Below are positions 15,816 to 24,429 of a stretch of DNA of 64,000 bases, one piece after another. The translations under genes and the position numbers were made by a program. The DNA is from Streptomyces sp. NBC_01669 (lineage in GTDB: Bacteria > Actinomycetota > Actinomycetes > Streptomycetales > Streptomycetaceae), in the NCBI RefSeq assembly GCF_026339735.1, contig NZ_JAPEQG010000001.1:4340001-4404000 (forward strand), given 5' to 3'. The notes below the pieces were generated by a model, which was not told the DNA's origin, searched no databases, and saw only the letters and a program-made list of their open reading frames with translations. How positions within the stretch are numbered: the first letter of the stretch is position 1; each line of letters starts with the position of its first letter.

Positions 15816-16602
15816 CCGGTCCGGGCTCCGCCCGCCCGGTCAGGCCCTGCAGCAGGACCTCGACCCCGTCCAGCACCCGCTCCAGTCCGAAGGCGAACTC
15901 ATCGTCCGGATCGTCCGGCGTGCCCAGCACCCCGGACGCCAGCAGCCGCGAGAGCGCCGGGTGCCTCGCGGGGTCGATCAGCCGGTCCAGTGTCCGCGCG
16001 TACCCGTTCATCACTTCCTGCGGCGAGACGCCCCGCGCCTCGACGGCGGCGGCGAGGTCCCCCCTCAGCAGCGCCTCGTTCCGTACGAAACCGGCGACGA
16101 GAAGGATCACGGAGACCCCCTCCCTCTCGCTGAGACCGGTGCCGTCGAGCGCCTGGAGGCCCTGCTCCCACCAGGCGAGGCTGTTGGGGCTGGCCGGCGG
16201 ACCCACGACCGGGATACGGAGCATCCACAGATTGCGGTGGAACACCTCGCGCTGCGCCCACGCCCACTGCCGGAGCGCCTCCCGCCAGCCCGCACCGCTC
16301 TCCGGCGCGGGCAGCGGGGGCGGCGGGCCCAGGGCCGCCTCCTGCATCAGGACGTAGAGCTCGTCCTTGGCCGATACATAGCGGTAGAGCGACATCGTCG
16401 AGGCGCCGAGGTCCTTCGCGACCCGCCCCATCGAGACCGCGCCGAGCCCCTCGGACTCGGCCACCGCCACCGCGGCGTCCACGATGCGGGCCAGACTCAG
16501 GCCGGGCTTCGGTCCCTTGACCGGGCGCTCCCGCAGCCCCCAGGCGGCTTCGATGCTGGCCGGCAGGCCCGTACCGCCCGACGAACCGTATGTTCCAGTC
16601 AC
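15757..16602 (-). CDS. TetR-family regulator with TetR_C actinomycete-type domain
   Basis: 281 residues from GTG 16602, which is 8 bp after GGAAGG; a GTG three codons upstream is an alternative. Residues 33-85 are the helix-turn-helix (SLARIVDAAVAVAESEGLGA, GASTMSLYRYVSAKDELYV). The large C-terminal domain with WREALRQWAWAQREV and PVVGPPASPNSLAWWE matches the drug-responsive TetR_C class. It is convergent with the dehydrogenase gene, so its target is not evident from position. Confidence 0.88.
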   Translation of the reverse strand: MTGTYGSSGGTGLPASIEAAWGLRERPVKGPKPGLSLARIVDAAVAVAESEGLGAVSMGRVAKDLGASTMSLYRYVSAKDELYVLMQEAALGPPPPLPAPESGAGWREALRQWAWAQREVFHRNLWMLRIPVVGPPASPNSLAWWEQGLQALDGTGLSEREGVSVILLVAGFVRNEALLRGDLAAAVEARGVSPQEVMNGYARTLDRLIDPARHPALSRLLASGVLGTPDDPDDEFAFGLERVLDGVEVLLQGLTGRAEPGPVRGAGAEVPDPRPVSPSVY

Positions 16603-16715
16603 CTGAACCACCTTCCGCGCCGCCCCGGACCGCGGCCCCCGGGCCTACGACGTCCCCCACCCGGGGCGGAGATCCGCCCTTGGATCCATCCTAGGAGGGG
16701 GTACGCGGCACGCGG

Positions 16716-17966
16716 TCAGAACACATCCGGGCACCATGCGCGCCGCCCCGCCCGGAACACCCCGTCCGCCACCGCCGCCGCGCCCGGCGTGAGTTCGTCG
16801 ATCCGGCCCAGTGCCGCGAGCCGGAGTACCGATTCGTCGCCGAGGTAGAGCGTCCCCAGCTCCCGTACGTCCAGGGCCAGATCGGCACTCTCCGCGGTCG
16901 GCGTGCAGGACGCGCCGTCCGGGGAGGCCTCCAGGCGGAAGCGGCCGCCGGCGAGGCCCGCCGGGTCGCGGACGTCCAGGGTCAGGGTGGCCGGGACGGC
17001 GTAGGTGCGCGCCTCCAGGGCCCGTACGACATCCAGAACGCGCACCCACATCCAGTCCGCCTGCGTGACGGTGCGGGCCGCGCGGGGGTCCGGGAGGAGG
17101 AGGGGGAGCAGGTCGTCGGGGGCACGGTAGCCGGAGCGGACCGTGGTGACCCAGTCGATCGAGCAGACGAAGTGCCACAGCGCCCGTTCCGCGGCCGGGG
17201 TCTCGGCGATCAGACCGACGACGGACGCCCGGTTCAGCGGCTGCTTCGCATCGCCCCACTTGTCGTCGGCGCGGTAGACGAGCAGGCCGTCGACCTCGCC
17301 GTCCGCGTTGCGGTACACCGCGTGGAACGGTTCCGTCCATGAACCCGGCACGGGCACGTCCTCGCCGGTGCTCAGCTGCCACCAGCGGTCTCCGCGACTG
17401 ACCACGCCGTGCTGCCGGGCGCGCAGCCGGTCGTGCAGGGCGGGGCCGAGCTTGCGCACCTCGGCGCCGTCCACCAGGTCGATCCGGCCGCCGTCCGCCG
17501 CGGACGGGCCCGACCAGCGCGGGTCCAGGCCGGCCCGGGGGATGTCGATCTCCCACTCGGTGGTCCAGGTGGCCGGGCCGAACCCGTACCGCCCGTAGAT
17601 CGGGTACTCGGCGGCGATCAGCGTCGCGACCACATCGCCGCGCTCCTTCGCCGCCGCCAGGTCCGTGGCCATCATCCGGCTGAGCAGCCCGCGCCGGCGG
17701 TGCGTGGGCGACACCGTGACGTTGGTGACCGCGTCGGACGGCACGGTGACTCCGCCGACGACCGTCAGCTCCTGGGCGAACGACCGGAACGACGCCACGC
17801 ACCGCCCGTCGTCGAACACCCCTTGGGTACGGGCCAGATCCACGTGCGGGAGGCGGCTCGCGACCTCCCCGTCCGTCACCGTCGGCGGTCGCAGAAAGCC
17901 GGTGTTCACGGCGCTCAGCCAACTGGGGAACTCGGACGCGGTGACGGTACGGACCTCAGGACTCAT
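16716..17966 (-). CDS. Eis-like GNAT N-acetyltransferase
   Basis: 416 residues from ATG 17966 (MSPEVRTVTA). The architecture is that of Eis: an N-terminal GNAT domain with the acetyl-CoA loop VTVSPTHRRRGLLSRMM, then AAEYPIYGRYGFGPATW, a second degenerate GNAT region and a C-terminal SCP2-like domain (residues 320-416) ending WCPDVF, whose carboxylate is the catalytic base in Eis. Mycobacterial Eis acetylates aminoglycosides and capreomycin on multiple amines. The substrate here is unknown. No ribosome site is visible, so a leaderless transcript is likely. Confidence 0.9.
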   Translation of the reverse strand: MSPEVRTVTASEFPSWLSAVNTGFLRPPTVTDGEVASRLPHVDLARTQGVFDDGRCVASFRSFAQELTVVGGVTVPSDAVTNVTVSPTHRRRGLLSRMMATDLAAAKERGDVVATLIAAEYPIYGRYGFGPATWTTEWEIDIPRAGLDPRWSGPSAADGGRIDLVDGAEVRKLGPALHDRLRARQHGVVSRGDRWWQLSTGEDVPVPGSWTEPFHAVYRNADGEVDGLLVYRADDKWGDAKQPLNRASVVGLIAETPAAERALWHFVCSIDWVTTVRSGYRAPDDLLPLLLPDPRAARTVTQADWMWVRVLDVVRALEARTYAVPATLTLDVRDPAGLAGGRFRLEASPDGASCTPTAESADLALDVRELGTLYLGDESVLRLAALGRIDELTPGAAAVADGVFRAGRRAWCPDVF

Positions 17967-18038
17967 GCGCCCCACGCTAGGCACACGGGACGGGGAATGT
18001 CGCCAGGTTTTCCGGGCCTCCCAGGGAGACCCGGACGG

Positions 18039-19013
18039 TCAGAACGCCGCCCGGATCACGCCCACTTCCGCGCCGCCGCCCATCAGCGGCGCCCGGCCGA
18101 TCCGGTCCACCACCGGCGCGTCGATGCCGAGCAGCTCCAGTGCCCTGGCCAGCACCGGGCCGAGCGCCCGTCCGCCGCCGTCGGCGATCTTGAATGCCAC
18201 CGCCCGGCCGTCCGCCAGCGCCACCGCCTGGACCGCCTCCGCGCCCATCTTGGAGAGCGTGCCCGGCACTTCGCGCATCAGCCACGTATCGGGGCGCCGG
18301 GTGCCCGCGACGTACTCCGGGTGGGCGCGCATCGCATCCGCCACCCGGCGCTCCGCGGTGCCCTCCTCGGCCAGCACGAACGAGCGGAACGCCCGCGCCA
18401 GACCGACCAGGCTGATCGCCATCAGCGGGGCCCCGCAGCCGTCCGTACCCACCGCCGTGACCGGCTCGCCCGCCGCGTCCTCGACCACCTGGTGGACCAG
18501 CTGCTGGAGCGGGTGGGCGGGGTCCAGATAGGTCGCCTGGTCCCAGCCGTTGCGTGCACACACCGCGAGCATCGCCGCGTGCTTGCCGGAGCAGTTCATG
18601 GTGATCCGCTCACGGACGCCGCCCGCGGCGAGATAGGTCTCCGCCTCATCCGGGTCCAGTGGCAGATCGGGCGGGGTCTGCAGATCGTCCGGGGTCAGCC
18701 CGTGCTCGGCAAGCATCTTGCGTACGAGATCGAGGTGGAACCCCTCGCCCGAGTGGCTCGCGGCGGCCAGCGCCAGCCGTTCCCCGGAGAGGTCGAGCCC
18801 GGCCCGCAGCACGGCGGCGGCCTGCATCGGCTTGTTCGAGGAGCGCGGGAAGACAGCCGCGGCCGGGTCCCCCAGCGCCTGCTCCACACTGCCGTCGGCG
18901 GCCAGCACGACCAGCGAGCCCCGGTGGTGGCCCTCGACGAAGCCGGACCGTACGACCTCGGCCAGAACGGGCAGCGCGGGGGCCGCCGGGGATATGAAGG
19001 GTGTGGAGCTCAT
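18039..19013 (-). CDS. L-asparaginase, Rhizobium etli (AnsA) type
   Basis: 324 residues from ATG 19013 (MSSTPFISPA). The sequence follows the asparaginase II family of R. etli: RSGFVEGHHRGSLVV, FPRSSNKPMQAAAV, MNCSGKHAAML, GTDGCGAPL and KMGAEAVQAVALADGRAVAF. The two Ser-Lys pairs (SSNK and SGKH) and the Cys of DGCG are the active-site and zinc-site residues described for this class. It hydrolyses asparagine to aspartate and ammonia. It is unrelated to the E. coli enzymes. The rsiG gene ends 50 bp upstream. Confidence 0.92.
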   Translation of the reverse strand: MSSTPFISPAAPALPVLAEVVRSGFVEGHHRGSLVVLAADGSVEQALGDPAAAVFPRSSNKPMQAAAVLRAGLDLSGERLALAAASHSGEGFHLDLVRKMLAEHGLTPDDLQTPPDLPLDPDEAETYLAAGGVRERITMNCSGKHAAMLAVCARNGWDQATYLDPAHPLQQLVHQVVEDAAGEPVTAVGTDGCGAPLMAISLVGLARAFRSFVLAEEGTAERRVADAMRAHPEYVAGTRRPDTWLMREVPGTLSKMGAEAVQAVALADGRAVAFKIADGGGRALGPVLARALELLGIDAPVVDRIGRAPLMGGGAEVGVIRAAF

Positions 19014-19063
19014 CGTGGCGGCCTTCCGGGGTTGTGCGGGGGACCTGCCCCGGAAGGATCGCT

Positions 19064-19684
19064 TCAGGCGAGCAGGTCGTCTACTTGTGCTTCCCCGTCA
19101 CGGTACCTGCGGGCGATCTCCGCACTGCAATCGTCCGCGGTGCACTGCAGCCGGTGACGGCGGCGGGAGACCTGTTGCTCGTAGCGGACGAGCCGTCCCA
19201 TCGCGGTGTGCAGCTCTTCGTCGGTACGGGCGTCGAGGTCGGAGAGTTCGACCTCGGCGAGTGTCTCGGCGGCCAGCCGGCGGAACTCGTCGCTCCGCGG
19301 CGTGGTCAGCGTCACGTGCCGGGCGGACGAGCGGTGCCGCGACGGCGTGTCGGCGAGGATCTCGGAAAGCCGGTCCACAACCGGTGCCTCGGGGTCCCGG
19401 CGGCGGGCCAGCTCGGCCCGCAGGATGTCGATCCGCCCCTGGACCAGACGGCGTACGTAACTGAGGTCTGCCTCATCGCGCTGCGCGTCACGGCGCAGCG
19501 CGCGCAGTTCCGGCAGGCGCAGGGTGCCCAGCTCCGGCTGCGAGGGCCCGGGCAGGCCGTCGTCGAGGCCGGGACCGGTCCGTTGCACGGGCGGGCGCAT
19601 GGTGCTGGTGCTAGTACTGGCACCGGCGGCGGCACGCGTCACCGGTACGACACCCGGGGATTGCCCGGCTCCATATGTACTCAT
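19064..19684 (-). CDS. rsiG: RsiG-type c-di-GMP-binding anti-sigma factor
   Basis: 206 residues from ATG 19684 (MSTYGAGQSP). The helical stretch EADLSYVRRLVQGRIDI matches the RsiG signature E-x3-S-x2-R-x3-Q-x3-D exactly. The first 65 residues are a disordered Thr/Ser/Pro region. The C-terminal half is predicted coiled coil, with further acidic and Arg/Gln-rich helices. In Streptomyces, RsiG bound to c-di-GMP sequesters the sporulation sigma factor WhiG. A second helix has a similar spacing only in part (E and R conserved). whiG is not in the window. Confidence 0.85.
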   Translation of the reverse strand: MSTYGAGQSPGVVPVTRAAAGASTSTSTMRPPVQRTGPGLDDGLPGPSQPELGTLRLPELRALRRDAQRDEADLSYVRRLVQGRIDILRAELARRRDPEAPVVDRLSEILADTPSRHRSSARHVTLTTPRSDEFRRLAAETLAEVELSDLDARTDEELHTAMGRLVRYEQQVSRRRHRLQCTADDCSAEIARRYRDGEAQVDDLLA

Positions 19685-19801
19685 GCTCTGTCCATCCCCT
19701 CGACCGGTGCGTCGGCACACCGCCTTCCGTGCATGGTGCCACCCCACACCGCGCCTACGCAGGTGCTCTGTACCCGTTCAGCCCAAGATAGGTTGGTCTG
19801 T

Positions 19802-20251
19802 ATGCGTGCAGTGATACAGAGAGTGGACGGCGCGAGCGTCACGGTGGCCGACGGCGCGGGCGACGGAAACGGGCCCGAAGTGGTCGGCGAAATCGTCGGC
19901 GAGGGGCTGTGTGTGCTGGTCGGAGTCACCCACGGGGACACCGCGGAGAAGGCGGCGCAGCTCGCCCGCAAGCTCTGGTCGGTGCGCATCCTGGAGGGCG
20001 AGAAGTCCTGCTCCGATGTGAATGCACCGCTTTTGGTGATTTCGCAGTTCACTCTCTACGGGGACGCCCGGAAGGGGCGCAGGCCCACCTGGAACGCCGC
20101 GGCGCCCGGCGAGATCGCCGAACCGCTGGTCGACGAGGTGGTGGCGCAGCTGCGGGCGCTGGGCGCGCAGGTGGAGACGGGCCGGTTCGGAGCGGACATG
20201 CGTGTCTCGCTCACGAACCATGGCCCGTTCACCGTACTGATCGAGGTCTGA
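19802..20251 (+). CDS. dtd: D-aminoacyl-tRNA deacylase
   Basis: 149 residues from ATG 19802 (MRAVIQRVDG). The family motifs are present: SQFTLYGDARKG, carrying the catalytic Ser-Gln-Phe-Thr, and NHGPFTV, the Gly-cisPro loop. It removes D-amino acids mischarged on tRNA. An 11-residue Gly/Asp insertion (ADGAGDGNGPE) sits where short-loop enzymes have none. No ribosome site is present, and the ATG lies close behind a TAGGTT element, so the message may be leaderless. It is divergent from rsiG. Confidence 0.95.
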   Translation: MRAVIQRVDGASVTVADGAGDGNGPEVVGEIVGEGLCVLVGVTHGDTAEKAAQLARKLWSVRILEGEKSCSDVNAPLLVISQFTLYGDARKGRRPTWNAAAPGEIAEPLVDEVVAQLRALGAQVETGRFGADMRVSLTNHGPFTVLIEV

Positions 20252-20297
20252 GCCGGGTTCGGCCGTGCGCGTCCGTAGACGGCCGCGCGTAGCAGAT

Positions 20298-21263
20298 CTA
20301 CGGCTCGACGACCGTCTCCTGGGCCGCCGCGGTGTCCCCCGCGAGCAGTTCCGCGTCCACCGCCACGTTGCGCTTGACCAGCGCCAGCGCGATCGGGCCC
20401 AGCTCGTGGTGGCGGGCGGACGTCGTGATGAAGCCGAGCTGACGTCCCTCCGCCCCGTCCGCTGCGAGCCGCACCGGAGTGCCGTGTCCGGGCAGGATCA
20501 CGTCGCTGCCGTCCAGGTGCAGGAAGACCAGCCGGCGCGGCGGCTTCCCCAGGTTCTGCACCCGGGCCACGGTCTCCTGACCGCGGTAGCAGCCCTTCTG
20601 GAGGTGAACGGCGGTGCCGATCCAGCCCAGCTCGTGCGGGATGGTGCGGTGGTCGGTCTCGAAGCCGAGCCGGGGGCGGTGAGCCTCGACGCGCAGCGCC
20701 TCGTAGGCCAGGATGCCGGCCGCCGGACCGTTCTCGGCGGCGTAGGTCTCCAGGTCGGCGCGGGGCAGGAACAGGTCACGGCCGTGCGGCGCCTCCCGTA
20801 CGGCGATGCCCTCGGGGACCTCCGCGATGGAGCCGGCCGGCAGGTGCACCACGGCGAAGTCCTCGGTGCGGTCGGCGACATCCACCCGGTAGAAGAACTT
20901 CATCGACTCCAGATAGGCGATCAGGTCGCCCTGGGTGTCCGGTTCGACGTGCATCCACACCGTCTCGCCGTCGTCGACGAGATAGAGGGCGTGCTCGATG
21001 TGCCCGTGCGCGGTGAGGATCAGCGCCTCGGTGGCCTCTCCCGGGGCGAGTTCGCTGACGTGCTGGGTGATCAGCAGGTGCAGCCAGGCCAGCCGGTCGC
21101 TTCCGGTGACGGTGACGACGCCGCGGTGCGAGAGGTCGACGAGGCCGGTGCCGTCGGCGAGGGCTCGCTGCTCGCGGAACAGGTCGCCGTAGTGCGCGGC
21201 GACGCCTTCGTCGCGGCCCTCGGCGGGGACGGCGCCGGGCAGGGACAGCAGGGGGCTCTTCAT
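20298..21263 (-). CDS. ygfZ: YgfZ/GcvT-like folate-binding protein
   Basis: 321 residues from ATG 21263 (MKSPLLSLPG). The diagnostic KGCYRGQE motif (family K-G-C-Y-x-G-Q-E/D) is near residue 234, preceded by GWIGTAVHLQ and followed by RRLVFLHLDG. YgfZ uses tetrahydrofolate in repair or assembly of Fe-S clusters in enzymes such as MiaB. An N-terminal GcvT-like aminomethyltransferase fold is indicated by LVDLSHRGVVTVTGSDRL. It starts 21 bp after the stop of nur and may be co-transcribed. Confidence 0.93.
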   Translation of the reverse strand: MKSPLLSLPGAVPAEGRDEGVAAHYGDLFREQRALADGTGLVDLSHRGVVTVTGSDRLAWLHLLITQHVSELAPGEATEALILTAHGHIEHALYLVDDGETVWMHVEPDTQGDLIAYLESMKFFYRVDVADRTEDFAVVHLPAGSIAEVPEGIAVREAPHGRDLFLPRADLETYAAENGPAAGILAYEALRVEAHRPRLGFETDHRTIPHELGWIGTAVHLQKGCYRGQETVARVQNLGKPPRRLVFLHLDGSDVILPGHGTPVRLAADGAEGRQLGFITTSARHHELGPIALALVKRNVAVDAELLAGDTAAAQETVVEP

Positions 21264-21284
21264 GCGACCAGCGTACGACTCGGT

Positions 21285-21767
21285 CTACTGCGCGGAAGCG
21301 GGCGGCCGGGGCTGATCGGCCGCCCGGTCGCCCGGCTCACCGTCCGCCTTCTTCGCCGTGCAGCCGGCGCAACGGCCGAAGATCGCGAAGTGCTTCATGT
21401 CGGTCTCGAAGCCGAAGCTGTCCCGCAGCTTCGCGGTGAATTCGGCGACGACGCCGACATCGGCCTCGATGATGTCCCCGCAGTCCCGGCAGACCAGATG
21501 GATGTGGTGGTGGCGGTCGGCCAGGTGGTACGTCGGCGCACCGTGCCCCAGATGGGCATGGCTGACCAGCTGGAGCTCCTCCAGGAGCTCCAGGGTCCGG
21601 TAGACGGTCGAGATGTTCACACCGGACGCCGTCCTGCGCACCTCGGCGAGGATGTCGTCGGGCGTCGCGTGTTCCAGTGTGTCGACGGCTTCCAGGACAA
21701 GCTGCCGCTGCGGCGTCAGCCGATAGCCGCGCTGCCGAAGATCGGTCTTCCAGTCGGTGCTCACCAC
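21285..21767 (-). CDS. nur: Nickel-responsive Fur-family regulator Nur
   Basis: 160 residues from GTG 21767. Counting from that start places His at 33, 70, 72, 86, 88, 90 and 126, exactly the positions reported for the two metal sites of S. coelicolor Nur, which supports both the start and the identity. The winged helix (RLTPQRQLVLEAVDTLEHAT, NISTVYRTLELLEE) precedes the dimerisation domain with CRDC and a C-terminal CAGC pair. Nur represses nickel uptake and the iron superoxide dismutase gene when nickel is replete. The C-terminus is longer and less conserved than usual. Confidence 0.93.
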   Translation of the reverse strand: MVSTDWKTDLRQRGYRLTPQRQLVLEAVDTLEHATPDDILAEVRRTASGVNISTVYRTLELLEELQLVSHAHLGHGAPTYHLADRHHHIHLVCRDCGDIIEADVGVVAEFTAKLRDSFGFETDMKHFAIFGRCAGCTAKKADGEPGDRAADQPRPPASAQ

Positions 21768-21831
21768 AGGCCCAGTGTAGGACCGGGTGAGCACCTGACC
21801 GCAGATCGTGCGCGTACCTGGATGCGTGCGG

Positions 21832-22404
21832 CTACTTGAAGAACGCGATGCCGTCGTCCGGCAGGTCGCCGAGGCTCTTCGCCATCGCCTCGACCTCTTC
21901 CGGGGTGACGACCTTCTTCAGGTGCGCCGACATGTACGGGCGCAGCTCCACATCGGGGGTGGCCTTCTCGCCGACCCACATCAGGTCACTGTTCACATAG
22001 CCGTAGAGGCGCTTGCCACCGTTGTACGGGCCGGAGGCCGCGGTCCGGGCCACCGCGTCGGTGACCAGGTCGATCTGCGGCTTCTGGTGGGCGAGCTCGC
22101 CGTACCAGATCTCGATGACCCCCTGGTCGCGGACCATGACGACCTCGACCTTGCGGTCCTTGTCGATGCGCCAGTAGCCGGACTCGGTCTCCAGCGGCTT
22201 GACCTTGTTGCCCTCGGCGTCGAGCACCCAGGAGCGCGAGACGTACTCCAGGAAGTCCCGGCCGTCGTGGCTGAAGGAGACTTCCTGGCCGAAGTTGCAC
22301 TTCTCGGCGCCGGGGAAGTCGGACACGCCCGCGCCCGCCCAGTTGCCGAGCAGGAAGGCAAGCGGGACGAGGTCCGGGTGGAGGTCGGACGGGATCTCGA
22401 TCAT
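21832..22404 (-). CDS. Nitrobindin-like (FABP/THAP4-type) heme-binding protein
   Basis: 190 residues from ATG 22404 (MIEIPSDLHP). The ten-strand beta-barrel pattern includes LLGNWAGAGVSDFPG (family GxWxGxG), SRSWVLDAEGN, ESGYWRID and IDLVTDAVARTA. Nitrobindins bind ferric heme and nitric oxide or peroxynitrite. The distal residues cannot be assigned confidently. It reads away from nur. Confidence 0.9.
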   Translation of the reverse strand: MIEIPSDLHPDLVPLAFLLGNWAGAGVSDFPGAEKCNFGQEVSFSHDGRDFLEYVSRSWVLDAEGNKVKPLETESGYWRIDKDRKVEVVMVRDQGVIEIWYGELAHQKPQIDLVTDAVARTAASGPYNGGKRLYGYVNSDLMWVGEKATPDVELRPYMSAHLKKVVTPEEVEAMAKSLGDLPDDGIAFFK

Positions 22405-22453
22405 GAGCGGCTCAGACGATCTGTGAGGGAGTGGTGAGTGGTGCGGACTCGGG

Positions 22454-22555
22454 TCAGCGCTGGCCCTGGTACAGCTTCTTCACGGTCAGGCCGGCGAAGG
22501 CGAGAACACCGACGCAGACCAGGACCAGCAGGGTGGAGAAGAATGCCTCAAGCAC
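22454..22555 (-). CDS. 33-residue single-pass membrane peptide
   Basis: GTG 22555 has a GGAG ribosome site (GAGGAGCTCCC). The product, MLEAFFSTLLVLVCVGVLAF followed by AGLTVKKLYQGQR, is one transmembrane helix with a basic cytoplasmic end (KK, R). Such a peptide is most likely a small regulator or subunit of a membrane complex; no partner is evident. Its 34 codons are too few for most gene finders, but ribosome site, codon bias and topology agree. Confidence 0.72.
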   Translation of the reverse strand: MLEAFFSTLLVLVCVGVLAFAGLTVKKLYQGQR

Positions 22556-22684
22556 GGGAGCTCCTCGGACGAGCGATAACGAGCGGTATGGCGGCAGTAC
22601 GGGGCCGAGCCCCAGCCTAATGGGTAGGGGCCCGGCGCGACGGTTCGGGGCGTGCCGAGGAAGCGGGGCTCCCCGGCCTGCGGA

Positions 22685-23632
22685 TCAGCCCAGCAGCTGG
22701 TTCTGCAGAATCAGCGTCTGCCGGAACGGGATCTGCTCGGCGATCTTTTCGCCCTGCTGCGAGTGGATGACCAGGGCGAGCGTGTCACCGGCCTGGATGT
22801 AGGCCTCGTGGATCCGTCCCTTCCCGGTCTTCGTCTCGCCGAACGTGTAGACCACGGTCTCCGGCACCTTGCCGCCGTTCCAGCTCTCGTCCATCTGCAG
22901 GTCCGTCGGCCAGTCGAGCGGTATGCCCGGGGTGCTGCTCACATAGGTGTCGTCCCGGAGCCCCTGGGCGTACGCCGTCGAGTTGAACTGCAGCAGATAG
23001 ACCCTGGACCTCGTGCCGTCCGGCATGGTCCAGCCGCGCGCCGCGATGTGACGCAGGGCCGAGTCGTCGAGCAGCTGCGTGAGCTCGCCGCGCTTGTCCT
23101 TGCGGAACTCGCTGACGAACTGCGCCGTGCTCACCCAGCCGCCCGTCAGCTTCTTGTCCGCCGTTGCTCCGGCCGGGGCGGGGATCAGCAGCTTCCGCAG
23201 GTCGGCGTGGTGGACCTCGGCGACATTGGCCTCGTTGAGCGGGCGCGGCGAACCGGCCGGCAGCGCAGGCAGGCTGAGCTCCGGGTAGTCCCAGCGTCCG
23301 TCGCCCTCGGTGGCCAGGCCCGGTACGTCGGTGCGCTCCATCGAGGTGATGCCGAGGGCCGTACCGGTGCCGAGACCGCCGAGCACCAGCACGGCGGCGG
23401 TCCAGCGGGCGACGGCCCGCAGGACGCGACGGGACGGCTTCGGAGCAGGTACGGGCTCCGCCACCGGAAATGCCTGCTCGGGGGCCGCCGGGGGCTCGGC
23501 GGTCGGGACGGGCTCCGTGGCCGGTACGGGCTCGGCGGCCGGTACGGGCTCCGCTCCCGTCGACGGAAGCTCCTGCTCCGGGGCAGCGGGCTCCTCGGTC
23601 GCGGCGGTCGGTGTCGCCGTCTGCTCGGTCAT
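22685..23632 (-). CDS. Membrane-anchored hypothetical protein C of a three-gene operon
   Basis: 315 residues from ATG 23632, which overlaps the stop of the upstream gene (ATGA) and has GGGGGAG 6 bp before it. Residues 1-65 are a Pro/Glu/Ala-rich cytoplasmic tail with repeats like AEPVPATEPVPTAEP. One transmembrane helix lies at 74-94, followed by a large extracytoplasmic domain (LRKLLIPAPAG, WVSTAQFVSEFRKDKRGELT). The overall plan is shared with the two genes upstream. No known family is recognised. Confidence 0.8.
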   Translation of the reverse strand: MTEQTATPTAATEEPAAPEQELPSTGAEPVPAAEPVPATEPVPTAEPPAAPEQAFPVAEPVPAPKPSRRVLRAVARWTAAVLVLGGLGTGTALGITSMERTDVPGLATEGDGRWDYPELSLPALPAGSPRPLNEANVAEVHHADLRKLLIPAPAGATADKKLTGGWVSTAQFVSEFRKDKRGELTQLLDDSALRHIAARGWTMPDGTRSRVYLLQFNSTAYAQGLRDDTYVSSTPGIPLDWPTDLQMDESWNGGKVPETVVYTFGETKTGKGRIHEAYIQAGDTLALVIHSQQGEKIAEQIPFRQTLILQNQLLG

Positions 23633-24429
23633 ACGTACTCCCCCGGGGACTCGATGTGGTCGAGCTGGTCCTTCACGAGATCGGCGACGTCGGACGCGCT
23701 GAACGGCTTGGTGCCGTACGCGTCGACGGTGAGGGACAGCTCCCCGTCGTACGCGAGGCAGGACAGGCCGTCGAGCTTCACCTTGGTCCGCACGGGCTCC
23801 CGGAAGCACCGGGCCTTCTTGTGGCCCTCGACCTTCGGCCCCGCGCGGAAGTCGCCGTAGGTGTCCATCAGCTCCGTCTGGAAGCCGTACAGGTCATGGA
23901 CGGCCCTCTTGTCCTTCATCTTCACGATCTGGATCTCGACCGTCAGATCGCTGTCGTCCGAGGTGTACGAGCGCTGCGCGATGCCCTGGAGGTGGAGCCG
24001 GTCGATGCGCCGGTCCCGTTCGCGGCGCTGCTTGCCCGCGATCCCCCGGCCGCTCTCCTTCATCTGGGCCGTGGCCTTCTTGCCGCTGATCTCGTCGTCG
24101 TTTCCGTACTCGCCCATGTCCGGGCCGAGACGGTAGCCCTCCGGGACCGGCAGCAGCAGCTTGCTGAGCTCGGTGTCGGCCCTGCCCCGGCCGACGTCCC
24201 CGGCGGGGTCCTTGGCAGGCTTGTGCGCGCCCCCGCCCCAGACCTTGGTGGTGACCGTGCGGTCGGCGCTGTCCACGGTGACCTTGGTGTAGGCGGCGGC
24301 ACCGCCGACGGCGCCGAGGACCAGGACCGCGGGGAGCACGGTGAGCACCACGCGCCGGGCCCGGCCCTTCGGGGCGGGCGGGGCCGGCTCGGCGGGCGGG
24401 GCGGTGTCGGGTGTCACGTCGTCGTTCAC
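23629..24429 (-). CDS. Membrane-anchored hypothetical protein B of a three-gene operon
   Basis: 266 residues from GTG 24429, overlapping the upstream stop by 4 bp (GTGA). A Pro/Ala-rich tail, one transmembrane helix at 27-48 and an external domain with LSKLLLPVPEGYRLGPDMGE and two Cys (AGPKVEGHKKARCF and DGLSCLAYDG) that could form a disulfide. The motif LxxLLxPxP is shared with the neighbouring proteins. Translation is probably coupled to both neighbours. Confidence 0.8.
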   Translation of the reverse strand: MNDDVTPDTAPPAEPAPPAPKGRARRVVLTVLPAVLVLGAVGGAAAYTKVTVDSADRTVTTKVWGGGAHKPAKDPAGDVGRGRADTELSKLLLPVPEGYRLGPDMGEYGNDDEISGKKATAQMKESGRGIAGKQRRERDRRIDRLHLQGIAQRSYTSDDSDLTVEIQIVKMKDKRAVHDLYGFQTELMDTYGDFRAGPKVEGHKKARCFREPVRTKVKLDGLSCLAYDGELSLTVDAYGTKPFSASDVADLVKDQLDHIESPGEYV

